Part shown: one piece after another, positions 6,889 through 7,310 of the stretch
Layout of the letters: each line of letters begins with the position of its first letter
How positions within the stretch are numbered: position 1 is the stretch's first letter
DNA from: Anaerolineae bacterium
GTDB taxonomy: Bacteria; Chloroflexota; Anaerolineae; Aggregatilineales; Phototrophicaceae
Reading direction: 5' to 3'
DNA length: 7,310 nucleotides
Assembly (NCBI GenBank): GCA_025454715.1
Contig: JALONY010000176.1
Coordinates: 1-7,310, forward strand
Position numbers and translations under genes: made by a program
Notes under the pieces: generated by a model
Told to the model about the DNA's origin: nothing
Database searches by the model: none
The model's input: the letters and a program-made list of their open reading frames with translations, nothing else

Positions 6889-7310
6889 ATGCCCACGCCC
6901 CGCAAGCCCTATCCCCCCGCCGAGCCCGCCTCCGAGGCGGTCGAGAACTTCCTAAAGGCGGTCTACACCCTCCAAAACGAAAGCGAGCGCGTTTCAACCA
7001 ACGCGCTCGCAGAACACCTCGGGGTCAAGGCGCCGTCCATCACCGATATGGCGCGCCGCATGGTCGAGACCGGCATGATTGACTACCAAAAATACCACGG
7101 TGTCCGCCTCACCACCCTCGGGCGCATCACCGCATTGGCCGTCATCCGCCGCCACCGGCTCATCGAGTTGTATCTCGTCCAAGAATTGGGTTATTCGCTC
7201 CGCGAGGTGCACCACGAGGCCGAACGCCTCGAACATGCCGTCTCCGAGCAGTTCATCGCGGCCATCGACCGCAAGCTGGGCTTCCCAGAACTCGACCCCC
7301 ACGGCGACCC
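6889..7310 (+). CDS. DtxR/MntR family metal-dependent transcriptional regulator (3' partial)
   Basis: The 140 visible residues form an N-terminal winged helix-turn-helix (about 18-78: VENFLKAVYTL, LAEHLGVKAPSITDMARRMVETGMIDYQKYHGVRLT) followed by the metal-binding/dimerisation domain (RRHRLIELYL, VHHEAERLEH, LGFPELDPHGD). Such proteins bind Fe2+ or Mn2+ and then repress metal-uptake or activate metal-homeostasis genes. By alignment, the ancillary site is His89, Glu93 and His108. The primary site is Asn20, Glu112, Glu115 and His116. Glu112 replaces the DtxR Cys102 and matches MntR Glu99, hinting at Mn-type behaviour, while Asn20 stands where MntR has Asp8 and DtxR Met10. The gene is 20 bases after ppk1, so co-transcription is likely. 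The end, including any SH3-like/FeoA-type C-terminal domain, is outside the window. Confidence 0.93.
   Translation, partial: MPTPRKPYPPAEPASEAVENFLKAVYTLQNESERVSTNALAEHLGVKAPSITDMARRMVETGMIDYQKYHGVRLTTLGRITALAVIRRHRLIELYLVQELGYSLREVHHEAERLEHAVSEQFIAAIDRKLGFPELDPHGD

Noticed and set aside
1..7310. CRISPR arrays, insertion sequences, tRNA/rRNA genes, riboswitches, attachment sites
   Set aside because: I looked for regular repeats, terminal inverted repeats with transposase motifs, and cloverleaf or conserved RNA sequences and saw none; intergenic space is only about 300 bases in total.

Overview
This is a GC-rich window in which every convincing gene lies on the + strand and the sense strand is strongly C-rich, because codons ending in C are preferred. 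The best guess for the host is a member of the Chloroflexota, perhaps Anaerolineae-like. The grounds are the Pro/Thr-rich 'PTPTP' C-terminus of the first (partial) protein, the codon style and the housekeeping gene types. This is inference from style, not a proven assignment.

Layout: (1) bases 2-253, the 3' end of a probable cell-surface or exported protein that ends in a beta-rich segment and a PTPTP tail. (2) bases 258-2830, a tight three-gene pantothenate (vitamin B5) cluster: a Rossmann/DUF2520 dehydrogenase-like protein, panB and panC, with gaps of 4 and 6 bases and then a 4-base ATGA overlap. PanB makes ketopantoate, the DUF2520 protein sits where a ketopantoate reductase (PanE/PanG role) is needed, and PanC joins pantoate to beta-alanine. 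No panD or classical panE is present in the window. (3) bases 2878-4581, an M3-family zinc oligoendopeptidase, probably with its own promoter inside the end of panC, closed by a strong hairpin terminator at 4611-4650. (4) a short AT-richer control region at about 4651-4735, then ppk1 (polyphosphate kinase 1) to 6868. (5) from 6889, 20 bases after ppk1, a DtxR/MntR-type metal-responsive regulator cut off by the window end.

Most of the window is recognisable housekeeping metabolism and I see no mobile element, CRISPR array, RNA gene or obviously new multi-gene system. The points worth a second look are the DUF2520-panB-panC arrangement as an alternative ketopantoate-reductase pathway, a PanC that appears to have lost about 20 residues in its C-terminal domain, the ppk1-metalloregulator pair with an Asn at a regulator metal-ligand position, a promoter whose -10 box contains the panC stop codon, and a symmetrical hairpin that could terminate transcription from both sides.
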